Origin: Desulfotignum sp032250905
GTDB lineage: Bacteria; Desulfobacterota; Desulfobacteria; Desulfobacterales; Desulfobacteraceae
Direction of reading: 5' to 3'
Assembly (NCBI GenBank): GCA_032250905.1
Contig: JAVVEQ010000018.1
Location: forward strand, 1 to 55,284
Length of the DNA: 55,284 nt
Numbering within the stretch: position 1 is the first letter of the stretch; each line of letters starts with the position of its first letter. The notes beneath the pieces were generated by a model. That model worked only from the letters and a program-made list of their open reading frames with translations, had not been told where the DNA came from and made no database searches. Both the position numbers and the translations under genes were made by a program. Positions 8,867 to 16,430 of this stretch are shown here, in pieces.

Positions 8867-9631
8867 ATGAAACTTGCCGTCCTGTCAGACATTCACGGTA
8901 ACCTGGAGGCGTTCCAGGCCGTGCTCGATGCCATCGGTCACCACCCGGTCGACCGGGTGGTCTCTTTGGGGGACAACATTGGATACGGTCCGGATTCTGA
9001 AGCGGTGGTGGCACTGATCCGGAATCAAAACATCGCTTCAGTGCTGGGCAACCATGAAATGGCAGTCAAAACCCCCCGGAACCTGGCCTGGTTCAATCCT
9101 GTGGCACAGGAAGCATTGACGATTGCAAGGTCACAGCTGTCCGATGCATCCCTGGCCTGGATAAACCGGCTGCCCCGATATTTGATCACTGCCGGACTGC
9201 GGTTTGTCCATGGTGTTCCCCCGCATTCCGTGTTTCTTTATCTGTTTCAGCTGCCGGAAAACCGTCTGATCCAAAAGCTGGCAGAATCGGAGGAACCCAT
9301 CTGTTTTGCAGGACACACTCACGAACTGGGAATCATTTCCTGGGACGGAAAGCGTCTCAGAAAAGAAAATGCAGCGCCAGGCAGATACATACTGGATCCC
9401 GGAAAAAAATATATCATCAATGCCGGGAGCGTAGGTCAGCCCAGGGACGGATCTCCGGAAGCCAAATTTATGTTGTACGATACCGTTTCCCAACAGTTGA
9501 CAGTCAAGGCTGTGGCATATCCGTTTGAAAAAACCCAGGAAAAAATCATTGCTGCCGGTATCCCCCGGATCTATGCAGATCGGCTGGCCCCGGGGACTGA
9601 ACCTTCTATGTCCCGAGGAATAGAACAATGA
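8867..9631 (+). CDS. Calcineurin-like metallophosphatase (YfcE/MJ0936-like)
   Basis: About 254 residues. I prefer the ATG at 8867 over the one at 8843 because AGGAA sits 7 bases upstream and the protein then starts directly with KLAVLSDIHGN, the first metal motif. The other motifs follow: GDNIGYGPDS, SVLGNHEMAV, FVHGVPPHS and FAGHTHELG, then NAGSVGQPRDG. These supply the Asp, His and Asn ligands of a binuclear metal centre. The family hydrolyses phosphodiesters or phosphoprotein substrates. The stop codon overlaps the start of the Ser/Thr kinase gene by ATGA, so the two are co-translated; a phosphorylation/dephosphorylation pair is possible. Confidence 0.82.
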   Translation: MKLAVLSDIHGNLEAFQAVLDAIGHHPVDRVVSLGDNIGYGPDSEAVVALIRNQNIASVLGNHEMAVKTPRNLAWFNPVAQEALTIARSQLSDASLAWINRLPRYLITAGLRFVHGVPPHSVFLYLFQLPENRLIQKLAESEEPICFAGHTHELGIISWDGKRLRKENAAPGRYILDPGKKYIINAGSVGQPRDGSPEAKFMLYDTVSQQLTVKAVAYPFEKTQEKIIAAGIPRIYADRLAPGTEPSMSRGIEQ

Positions 9632-10377
9632 AAAAAATCGGCCGATTCACCATCACCGGGCTTCTGGGCAAAGGGGGAATGGGCAAGGTCTTCAAAGTCA
9701 CATACCCGGTCACGGGCAGGGTGGCCGCCCTGAAACTGCTGGAACCCTCCCCGTTGCTGGCAGAACTGACGGACCCGAAAATCCTGAAGGCGCAGTTCAC
9801 CCGGGAAGCGATGATCATGGCATCCATCCGCCATCCCCATGTGGTGGATGTCCTGGATTTCTGTCAAACCGACGGTCAGCTGTACTATGTCATGGATTTT
9901 TTCTGTAACAACATAGGGACCCTCATGGGAGCGTCGGGCGAACCGGATCAAACCCGAATCATTCCCATTGACAAAGCGGTCCAGTATACCAGCCAGACCC
10001 TCAAAGGGCTTTCGTGCCTCCATTTTTTCGGCATCATCCACCGGGACATCAAACCAGCCAATATCCTGATCACGGATCTGGATGTCGCCAGGATTTGTGA
10101 CTTTGGCCTGTCCCGTCGCCGGGGAGCCCACCCGGAACCCCGCCACGGGAGTATCCGGGTGGGCTCCCCCTTTTATGCGGCGCCGGAGCAGGAACATGAT
10201 CCGGATCAGGTGGATATCACTGCGGACCTTTATTCCACAGGGGTCATGCTGTACAAGATGCTCACCGGCGCTCTGCCGGAAAAAGGACGGCCGGCGGCAT
10301 CAACCATCCACCCGGACCTGGATGAAGGCTGGGACCTTTTTGGGCCTGAACCGGTTCATGCAGCCCCGCAGATATAG
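9628..10377 (+). CDS. Ser/Thr protein kinase (reading frame broken at its C-terminal end)
   Basis: 249 residues in this frame. All Hanks-type kinase motifs are intact: Gly-rich loop GKGGMGKVF, catalytic Lys in AALKLL, HRD loop IIHRDIKPANIL, CDFGLS and YAAPEQ. The reading frame then runs out after a segment resembling the start of kinase subdomain XI (DEGWDLF). One base later, in the +1 frame, the sequence continues sensibly as GLNRFMQPRRYRPND and into a DUF1566 domain. Removing one G from the GGG at 10342-10344 restores one continuous protein of about 377 residues. So this is either a broken gene, a sequencing error or a frameshift site. Cytoplasmic; no transmembrane helix seen. Confidence 0.8.
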   Translation: MKKIGRFTITGLLGKGGMGKVFKVTYPVTGRVAALKLLEPSPLLAELTDPKILKAQFTREAMIMASIRHPHVVDVLDFCQTDGQLYYVMDFFCNNIGTLMGASGEPDQTRIIPIDKAVQYTSQTLKGLSCLHFFGIIHRDIKPANILITDLDVARICDFGLSRRRGAHPEPRHGSIRVGSPFYAAPEQEHDPDQVDITADLYSTGVMLYKMLTGALPEKGRPAASTIHPDLDEGWDLFGPEPVHAAPQI

Positions 10378-10759
10378 ACCCAATGACTTCATGCTGCATG
10401 AAAACGGCGTGGTGACGGACCGGTATACCGGGCGTGTGTGGCAGCAGTCCGGCACCGGGTTTCCAGTGACGTGGTATCAGGCAAAAGACTATGTGGACCA
10501 GTTAAACGAACATGGATTTGCCGGATATACCGGCTGGCGCCTGCCCACCCTCCACGAACTGCTCACCCTGGCGGTCCCGCCGGCCACAGGAAAGCATCAC
10601 TGTATTTCACCGGTGTTTGACATGTCCCAGAAATGGCTGTGGAGTGCGGACAAAAGCACATTTGTGTCCGCCTGGTATATGAGCCTGGAGATGGGGTTTG
10701 TCGGACGAAATGATCTGACCGGCTTTTATCATGTGAAGGCGGTGTGTTCAGGATCTTAA
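10342..10759 (+). pseudogene. Out-of-frame C-terminal part of the kinase: DUF1566 (Lcl C-terminal-like) domain
   Basis: In the frame +1 to the kinase, about 138 codons encode the last kinase helix (NRFMQPRRYRPND) followed by a DUF1566 domain: ENGVVTDRYTGRVWQQ, WYQAKDYVDQLNEHGFAGY, GWRLPTLHELLTL and WLWSADK. The WRLPT string and the W-x-Y-A pattern are hallmarks. DUF1566 is a C-type-lectin-like fold that occurs alone or fused to kinases in deltaproteobacteria. It has no start signal of its own, so it depends on the upstream gene. Its last 12 bases overlap the convergent membrane protein gene. Confidence 0.65.
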
Positions 10760-11263
10760 CGCCGGCAGGATCCTTTTTTTGACTTTGGCCCAGGCAACGC
10801 GCAAAAAAATGTAGATCAGAATAAACGGTGCGGTAAAACTCAGTTCCACGCCGCCGGCCCAGGCAGGCATAGTAAAACCGATGCTTCCGAACCGCTTCTC
10901 AAGCCAGGCCACGGCAAAAAATGCCGGCCACAGGGCTGCCATACCCATGGCCATGAGCAGGAAAAAAGATTTGCCATAGGCTTCATTGGCCAGTTTGTTG
11001 ATTCCTTTGTAGGCGGTTTCATCCCCGGCCTGTTTGGCCTTCATGGACTGTTCATGGTAATACATGGTGTCATCCAGATTGTTGGACACGGCTGACCGGT
11101 TGATGCGGCCGGCAATGGCCATGGTGATCTCCCCGATGAGTACGGCCCAGGCCGCCAGGCAGAAGGTGCCTGCCCACCATCCGGCCATGGGGTTTTCAAA
11201 CAACCGGTAGGGATAGATTAACACCGGATCGATAAAATTCAATATGCCTTGTATGGAATCCAT
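10748..11263 (-). CDS. Multi-pass membrane protein of unknown function, next to the TSUP permease
   Basis: 171 residues with three hydrophobic segments: around 30-50 (GTFCLAAWAVLIGEITMAIA), 100-120 (FFLLMAMGMAALWPAFFAVA) and 138-160 (VELSFTAPFILIYIFLRVA). A soluble loop between the first two (DDTMYYHEQSMKAKQAGDE) is predicted helical. Start supported by TGAGG five bases before the ATG. It follows the TSUP permease on the same strand, but a strong terminator hairpin lies between them, so it depends on read-through or its own promoter. Family not recognised; a permease accessory protein is a guess from position. Confidence 0.6.
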   Translation of the reverse strand: MDSIQGILNFIDPVLIYPYRLFENPMAGWWAGTFCLAAWAVLIGEITMAIAGRINRSAVSNNLDDTMYYHEQSMKAKQAGDETAYKGINKLANEAYGKSFFLLMAMGMAALWPAFFAVAWLEKRFGSIGFTMPAWAGGVELSFTAPFILIYIFLRVAWAKVKKRILPALRS

Positions 11264-11335
11264 ATACCTCAGAAAAAAAGCGGTTCTGTCTGCCCGATGG
11301 CAAGCGCCACCTGCCGGATCCGGGCATGTAACGAT

Positions 11336-11389
11336 AAAAACAACGGGTGATCAGAGACCGGAGAACTGCCGTCCCCTGAACACCCGTTG
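11336..11389 (-). terminator. Long Rho-independent terminator after the TSUP gene
   Basis: On the minus strand CAACGGGTG (11389-11381) pairs perfectly with CACCCGTTG (11349-11341). The pairing continues inward past one mismatch through TCA/TGA, a GU-containing four-base block, an A-G mismatch and CGG/CCG to a seven-base loop, and TTTTT follows at 11340-11336. So it is an unusually long terminator stem lying 53 bases after the TSUP stop. It separates that gene from the downstream membrane protein gene and could also work as an attenuator. Confidence 0.75.
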
Positions 11390-11442
11390 AAACACGTTTG
11401 TGCACCCGCTGGCTGACTGTCAGGTACACACATATCTGTCTA

Positions 11443-12756
11443 CTAGAACGGCGGCACCAGGCTGTATCCCAGAAACCCTTTTGAGGTATACCGGATACCC
11501 ACGTAAAAGGCAAGAATGATGAAAATCCATTTCAGCACTTTTTCCGGGATATATTTCGAGGTCCGGGGACCAATCATGGAACCGATGAAAATCCCTATGA
11601 GCTCAACCCCGATGAAGCCCCACGCAATGACCACACCTTTACCCACCATGTAGGAGAAGATGGACACGATCATGCCCACCAGCACACACAGGGCCGAGGT
11701 CCCGGCAACCAGGAACATGGGCAGTCCGGCCACGGAGGTCAGGAACGGCACATAGAGAAATCCGCCGCCAACTCCCAGAAACGAAGCCAGGGCAGCGATC
11801 ACGATACCGCCGATCATGGGCACATAGGCTTTGAAAGAAAATTCCTGTCCGTAAAAAGTAAACCGGATGTTGCCGATCATGAAGGTCATGGCCCAGCCGG
11901 CCAGACACAGGATGTACGGCACCCATTTAAGGGCGGGGATCAGGTTGATCCACAGGGCGGACAGCACCACCAGAATAACGGCCACCCACATGAAAGTCCA
12001 GGAGCCTTCGATGATCTTGACGCCCTGATCGGATGTGTCGGATTTTTCTTTGGCCGCTTTTTCAAAGGCCTGGGCTGCTGCCTTGGCCTGTTTTTTGCCG
12101 GCAGAACCCTTGGGAGTCATTTCATAAATCAGGAAAAAGCCCAGTACAAACACAATCAGCCCGAAAAATCCGATGTAATCTTTCAAAGAAATTTTACCGG
12201 CAGTCAGTTCCGGTACCAGCCAGGAACCACCCACGCCCCCGATGGCCAGGCAGATGCCCAAAGGTGCCACCAGCCGGCCCATGCGGTAGTAGTTGAACGA
12301 TGAAATCATCCCGCTCAGGCCCACCAGCCACTGGTTGGATACCCGGATGGAGTCAGTGATCAGGTTGTTCACCGGGTTGCCTTTGCCAAAAGATTTGGCA
12401 TAGTCAGCCAGACCGAAAATCGTGATATGGCCCACCCCGGACATAATTCCACCGAAGGCCCCGACCGTAGAGAAAATCCAGCCCACCCAGATGGCCCACA
12501 ACAGGCCCAGAATCAGGCTGGGATCCGGAGCGCCTGGTATACCCAGGAATCCCGGGGCTTCTTCCGGATTGATCACTTTCATGGTTTTGGCCGCCATCTC
12601 CGGATCCTGGAGACTGGTTTCAATGGCCATCTTCATTTTGTCCGGCATATCCGGTGTGGTCAGACCGGCACCTGTCTGGGCCATGGCCACCGCCACAAAC
12701 GAAAACAGAATCATCAGCGCAGTTGCCAGATAAAACCTGGTTCGGTTTACCTTCAT
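11443..12756 (-). CDS. TSUP (TauE/SafE) family anion permease
   Basis: 437 residues from the ATG at 12756, which follows AAGGAGG at ideal distance; upstream codons in frame lack such a site. An N-terminal helix or signal (RFYLATALMILFSFVAVAMAQ) is followed by a ~45-residue periplasmic stretch, then about eight membrane helices in two related halves separated by a charged cytoplasmic loop (GKKQAKAAAQAFEKAAKEKS). Typical family strings are FGGIMSGVGHITIFGLADY and LGVGGGFLYVPFL. The family moves sulfite, sulfonates, sulfoacetate or other small organic anions. A perfect sigma-54 promoter lies upstream and the NtrC-type regulator gene is the next gene, so it is likely induced by that two-component system. 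Substrate unknown. Confidence 0.85.
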   Translation of the reverse strand: MKVNRTRFYLATALMILFSFVAVAMAQTGAGLTTPDMPDKMKMAIETSLQDPEMAAKTMKVINPEEAPGFLGIPGAPDPSLILGLLWAIWVGWIFSTVGAFGGIMSGVGHITIFGLADYAKSFGKGNPVNNLITDSIRVSNQWLVGLSGMISSFNYYRMGRLVAPLGICLAIGGVGGSWLVPELTAGKISLKDYIGFFGLIVFVLGFFLIYEMTPKGSAGKKQAKAAAQAFEKAAKEKSDTSDQGVKIIEGSWTFMWVAVILVVLSALWINLIPALKWVPYILCLAGWAMTFMIGNIRFTFYGQEFSFKAYVPMIGGIVIAALASFLGVGGGFLYVPFLTSVAGLPMFLVAGTSALCVLVGMIVSIFSYMVGKGVVIAWGFIGVELIGIFIGSMIGPRTSKYIPEKVLKWIFIILAFYVGIRYTSKGFLGYSLVPPF

Positions 12757-12866
12757 TTTCCCCTCCTTAGAATTGTGGTACAGATTAAAAAATATTTTTG
12801 TTTTTTTAAACGCGGACCTACAGTGTGTTTTCCGGTTTAATAAATTCACATTGCTGTTAAATGTCA

Positions 12867-12881
12867 GCAATATTAGTGCCA
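12867..12881 (-). promoter_or_regulatory. Sigma-54 promoter of the TSUP permease gene
   Basis: On the minus strand the sequence reads TGGCAC, five bases (TAATA), TTGC, an exact match to the -24/-12 consensus with correct spacing. The transcription start would be near 12855, leaving a ~99-base leader before the ATG at 12756. Sigma-54 promoters need an AAA+ activator; one is encoded directly upstream (13040-14431), and inverted repeats that could be its binding sites lie about 77 and 155 bases upstream of the predicted start. Confidence 0.82.
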
Positions 12882-12915
12882 GACACCCAAACCGCAGGAA
12901 TGTGTTTTGTAACCA

Positions 12916-12948
12916 GCTGAATTCAAATCAATTTTATATGAATTCAGC
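12916..12948. promoter_or_regulatory. Inverted repeat, candidate activator site upstream of the sigma-54 promoter
   Basis: GCTGAATTCA at 12916-12925 and TGAATTCAGC at 12939-12948 form a perfect 10-base inverted repeat with a 13-base spacer. Its centre is about 77 bases upstream of the predicted TSUP start, within the normal range of an NtrC-type enhancer. A third copy of CTGAATT occurs at 13014-13020. Function inferred from position. Confidence 0.45.
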
Positions 12949-12988
12949 CAAAGGCACTGCCTGTCCCCTATTTTCCCTTGTCCGGGGG

Positions 12989-13031
12989 ATGCGCAATATA
13001 TTTTATGCAGTGCCTGAATTATATTGCGCAT
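12989..13031. promoter_or_regulatory. Long inverted repeat with TTGCGC half-sites upstream of the TSUP promoter
   Basis: ATGCGCAATATA (12989-13000) and TATATTGCGCAT (13020-13031) are perfectly complementary 12-base arms around a 19-base spacer, centred about 155 bases upstream of the predicted TSUP start. The GCGCAA half-site recurs in an inverted repeat before the Mo oxidoreductase operon (22485-22505), so this may be the binding site of the NtrC-type regulator. A run of T follows the repeat on the plus strand, but no plus-strand gene ends here, so a terminator is less likely. Confidence 0.45.
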
Positions 13032-13039
13032 TTTTCCTG

Positions 13040-14431
13040 CTACCTGAAATCATCCGGATCAATACCAAACCGCTTCATGACCTGCTGAAGGGCCTGTCGG
13101 TCCAGTCCTGACTGCCGGGCCGCCTGGGTGATATTTCCGCTGGATCTCGACAGCCTGGCACCGACATACTCATGATTGAACCGGGTGAGAACGGTCTCCT
13201 TTGCCTGCTTGTAAGGCATATCCATGATATGGGCATCCAGACAGGTATCCGGGCAAACATCGGTACCTGCCCCGGAAATGGGAATATCGGCTTCCTGAAT
13301 TTCTTCATTCCGGGAGTAAAGAATCCCCTGAACCAGCACATTTTCCAGTTCCCGGACATTGCCCTGCCAGGGATGTTTGACCAGCAGATCCATCACATTG
13401 GGAGAAATCATTTTCATGGGCTGATTCAGTTTTTCACAGTTTTTGGCCACCAGATGCTCTGCCAGCAGGGGGATATCTTCAATACGGTCCCGCAGAGGCG
13501 GCAGTTCGATGGTAATCACCGACAACCGGTAAAAAAGATCCTCTCTGAACTCTTTTTGAATGATCTTTGTCCGCAGATCCTGGTTGGTCGAAGCAATGAT
13601 CCTCACATCCACTTTCTGGACCCGGTTATCCCCCAGCGGCTTGATCTCTTTTTCCTGAATCACCCGCAGCAGCTTGGTCTGAATGGACAATCCGATATCT
13701 CCGATTTCGTCCAGAAAGATCGTTCCCTTGTTTGCTTCCTGAAACAGCCCGGCCTTGTCCTGAAATGCGCTGGTAAAGGCCCCTTTCTTGTGGCCGAACA
13801 GCTCACTTTCCAGGATATGTTCAGGAATGGTGGGACAATTGATCGGAATGAAAGGGGCTTTATGTCGCTGACTGTGGCTGTGAATGGACCTGGCCGTCAG
13901 ATCTTTGCCGGTCCCGGATTCCCCGGTAATCAGCACGGTAACGTCAGAAGACGCCACCAGGCTGATTTTTTCAAACACTTTTTCCATGGCGGAACTCTGC
14001 CCCACCAGCGGTGAAAAATCTTTGTTCCGGGCTTTGAGCAGCTGTTTGTTTTCCAGAAGTAACCGACTTCGTTCCAAAGCCTTGTGAATTTTAAAAATCA
14101 GTTCATCCTGCTCAAACGGTTTTGCAATAAAGTCATAGGCCCCGCCTTTAATGGCCGTGACAACGGAATCGATATTGCCGAATGCCGTGAGCATGACCAC
14201 GGTCAGGTCTGGTAACCGTTTACGGATCTGCTCCAGCAGCTCGAATCCATCCATGCCGGGCATCCGGATATCACATATCACCAGATCCCAGGCATCGGTT
14301 GCCAGGATATTCAATGCCATTTCCCCGGAAAACGCCATGGACACTGTACAGTCGATTTCCGACTCCAGGGTCCGCTTCAGCAGGCGGGTCATGTCTTTTT
14401 CATCGTCGACAGCCAGGATTCGAGCGGTCAT
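13040..14431 (-). CDS. NtrC-type sigma-54-dependent response regulator
   Basis: 463 residues. Residues 1-120 are a receiver domain with the acidic pair in AVDDEKDMTRLL, phosphoacceptor Asp in VICDIRMPGMDG and a conserved Lys in IAKPFEQDEL. The central AAA+ domain has Walker A GESGTGKDLTARS, the sigma-54-contacting loop GAFTSAF, Walker B IFLDEIGDIGL and ASTNQDLR. The C-terminus is a Fis-type helix-turn-helix (GNITQAARQSGLDRQALQQ). The start overlaps the kinase stop by ATGA. It should activate sigma-54 promoters when phosphorylated; the two in this window, before the TSUP gene and before its own operon, are obvious targets. Confidence 0.92.
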   Translation of the reverse strand: MTARILAVDDEKDMTRLLKRTLESEIDCTVSMAFSGEMALNILATDAWDLVICDIRMPGMDGFELLEQIRKRLPDLTVVMLTAFGNIDSVVTAIKGGAYDFIAKPFEQDELIFKIHKALERSRLLLENKQLLKARNKDFSPLVGQSSAMEKVFEKISLVASSDVTVLITGESGTGKDLTARSIHSHSQRHKAPFIPINCPTIPEHILESELFGHKKGAFTSAFQDKAGLFQEANKGTIFLDEIGDIGLSIQTKLLRVIQEKEIKPLGDNRVQKVDVRIIASTNQDLRTKIIQKEFREDLFYRLSVITIELPPLRDRIEDIPLLAEHLVAKNCEKLNQPMKMISPNVMDLLVKHPWQGNVRELENVLVQGILYSRNEEIQEADIPISGAGTDVCPDTCLDAHIMDMPYKQAKETVLTRFNHEYVGARLSRSSGNITQAARQSGLDRQALQQVMKRFGIDPDDFR

Positions 14432-15954
14432 TCCAGCATCTCCTCACGATTGGGTTTCCCCTGGGAAGCAGCAGTCAGTGGCGGCAGGGTGATGGTAAAC
14501 ACAGCCCCTTTTTCCTTCCGGTTCCGAACCCGGATGTCTCCTCCATGCCGGCGAATGATCCCGTATCCCACGGAAAGTCCAAGCCCGGTCCCTTCACCCA
14601 CGGGTTTGGTGGTAAAAAACGGATCAAAAATCCTGGAAAAATTTCTTTTCGGAATACCGGTTCCGTCGTCCTTGACCGTAATATGGATCCACGCGTCATT
14701 ATCTCTGGCGGTTTCCACCTGGATACAGCCTTTTTTTGCCACTGCATGACAGGCATTGATCATCAGATTGATGATCACCTGGGCCAGTTCCGGTTCATTG
14801 CCGAAAACCATCAAAGACCGGGAACAGGATTTGGGCGGCACCACTTCCACATCCCTGAAATCTGAATGGTTTCGCAGAAAACTGAGCACATCATCCACCA
14901 CCTTGCACACATCGATGGGTTGCATTTTGGTGGATCCTTTCCGGGAAAAAGTCAACAGATCCGATACCACGGTCTTGCAGTTTTTCACATGTTTTTCAAT
15001 GGTTTTTAAATCTTCTTCATGATTTCCGGGGTTTTTGAGCATCAACTGGGTATACCCCAGAATGATGCCCAGAGGATTGTTGATCTCATGGGCTACCCCG
15101 GCAGCCAGTTCCCCTAAAGCTGCCAGTTTGTCCGCCCGGGCGATCTGCTGCTCCATCTGTTTTTTGTCATCGATGTTCTTTATGATGAAATGAAAGGTCT
15201 TGCCGCAGCCGAATGCCCCGTAATCCACACCCCCGGTGATCAGCACCCGGACCGAAGACCCGTCCGAACGCAGAAAATCGGTTTCCTCATTCAGAATGTA
15301 TTCGTCGGTTTCCAAAAGATTTAGAATTTTTTCTTTTTCGGACGAAACTGCAAGAAAGTCTTTCAGTTCCATTTTCCCTTCCAGGATTTCCGATTTCTGG
15401 TACCCGGTGAGAACCACGCCGGCCCGGTTGATTTCCGCTATGACCAGTGCAGGGTCCGTCACCACAATAGTATCCAGGGAATGCTCAAAAATCCGCCGGG
15501 CCTTGTGTTCGGAACTGGTCAGCATCTCGGTGCGCTCCACCACCTTCTGTTCCAGGGTCTGGTTGAGTTCGAGCAGCTTGGTACTGGTGTCTTCCTGTTT
15601 CTGTTTGGCAGACAGAATTTTTTCATTGATGCCCCAGCTTTGATTGAAAAACAGGGTCACCGTGCCCACCAGCATGAAGGAGATCGTATTGATGGCCCCG
15701 GTATAGGGACCGATGGTATGCCAGACATCCGCACTGCCGGTCAAAACCAGAAACTGGCGCAGAATATGACTGAATGACCGGGATACTGCAAATATGGTGA
15801 ATCCCGCACAGATCCACAGCAGATAAAGAAATACCGCGTTATCCGGAAGACGGTCTCTCAGGGACCTGGCCTTGAAAACAGACAGAAATCCCAGTACCAC
15901 CATTATGACGGATCCCAGAACATCCACCAGCAGAATCGGCAGGTTGGCAGTCAT
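14428..15954 (-). CDS. Membrane-bound PAS sensor histidine kinase, partner of the NtrC-type regulator
   Basis: 508 residues from the ATG at 15954, which follows AGAGGAG; a much longer in-frame extension upstream is low-complexity and overlaps another gene, so it is rejected. Three N-terminal membrane helices (VLGSVIMVVLGFLSVF, FLYLLWICAGFTIFAV, ISFMLVGTVTLFF) lead to a coiled coil (TKLLELNQTLEQKVVERTE), a PAS domain around 145-260, the dimerisation domain with phospho-His in AAGVAHEINNPLG, and the ATPase domain (NLMINACHAV, DDGTGIP, GTGLGLSVGYGI). All motifs are intact. Its start overlaps the stop of the preceding membrane protein by ATGA, so the two may sense together. Confidence 0.88.
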   Translation of the reverse strand: MTANLPILLVDVLGSVIMVVLGFLSVFKARSLRDRLPDNAVFLYLLWICAGFTIFAVSRSFSHILRQFLVLTGSADVWHTIGPYTGAINTISFMLVGTVTLFFNQSWGINEKILSAKQKQEDTSTKLLELNQTLEQKVVERTEMLTSSEHKARRIFEHSLDTIVVTDPALVIAEINRAGVVLTGYQKSEILEGKMELKDFLAVSSEKEKILNLLETDEYILNEETDFLRSDGSSVRVLITGGVDYGAFGCGKTFHFIIKNIDDKKQMEQQIARADKLAALGELAAGVAHEINNPLGIILGYTQLMLKNPGNHEEDLKTIEKHVKNCKTVVSDLLTFSRKGSTKMQPIDVCKVVDDVLSFLRNHSDFRDVEVVPPKSCSRSLMVFGNEPELAQVIINLMINACHAVAKKGCIQVETARDNDAWIHITVKDDGTGIPKRNFSRIFDPFFTTKPVGEGTGLGLSVGYGIIRRHGGDIRVRNRKEKGAVFTITLPPLTAASQGKPNREEMLE

Positions 15955-16430
15955 GATGACTCCTCTGAGCGGCCCTGCCGGTTGGTTTGATCCTTGAGCA
16001 GCCGGTCCAGCCCCTTGTATAAAAACACCATGGCCGGCACACACCACAAATGATCCAGTTTCAGGAAATAATAGACCCCTGCCAGAAGACTGGAATCCGA
16101 CGCGGTGATGACCTGCAGCCGCGTGAAACTCAAGGTCTCCATCCGTACCACCTCGATCTGATTGTCCAGAAAATGGGCGGTCAGGGTGATCAGGTTCCAG
16201 AAAATGAAAAACAGGGCCGCATACTGAATCAGCCGCCACCCTTTCTGCTGATCCATGTACCGGAGATTGATGGTGAAAATAAGCCCGATCATGGAAAAAA
16301 GAAAAAACAGGTGTCCCAGCTGGTGAACGATAATGCCTTCGTTGCCCATGTGCTGCTGAATGGCAAATGCCGGGGCCGGAACACCCCATGCCAGGAACAG
16401 CAGTATGAAAAGACAATCGCGCCGCTTCAT
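15951..16430 (-). CDS. Small His-rich membrane protein, possible sensor partner of the kinase
   Basis: 159 residues from the ATG at 16430, which overlaps the stop of the upstream Fe-S gene by 4 bases. A signal-like N-terminus (CLFILLFLAWGVPAPAFA) is followed by three hydrophobic segments (QLGHLFFLFSMIGLIFTI, YAALFFIFWNLITLTAHFL, SSLLAGVYYFLKLDHLW). Histidines lie near or in the helices (VHQLGH, LTAHF, LDHLW), which could bind a haem or metal, but no known family motif is seen. The stop overlaps the kinase start, implying tight co-translation. A role as ligand-sensing subunit is inference. Confidence 0.6.
   Translation of the reverse strand: MKRRDCLFILLFLAWGVPAPAFAIQQHMGNEGIIVHQLGHLFFLFSMIGLIFTINLRYMDQQKGWRLIQYAALFFIFWNLITLTAHFLDNQIEVVRMETLSFTRLQVITASDSSLLAGVYYFLKLDHLWCVPAMVFLYKGLDRLLKDQTNRQGRSEESS

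Noticed and set aside
12757..12870. Extension of the TSUP permease upstream of its ATG at 12756
   Set aside because: The downstream ATG has an ideal AAGGAGG, and the sigma-54 start near 12855 lies inside the extension.
13020..13036. Plus-strand terminator after the TATATTGCGC arm
   Set aside because: A T run follows the hairpin on the plus strand, but there is no plus-strand gene upstream that would end here.
15955..16416. In-frame N-terminal extension of the histidine kinase
   Set aside because: It overlaps the small membrane protein in another frame, is of odd composition (many His, Gly, Arg), and the ATG at 15954 has a good ribosome binding site.
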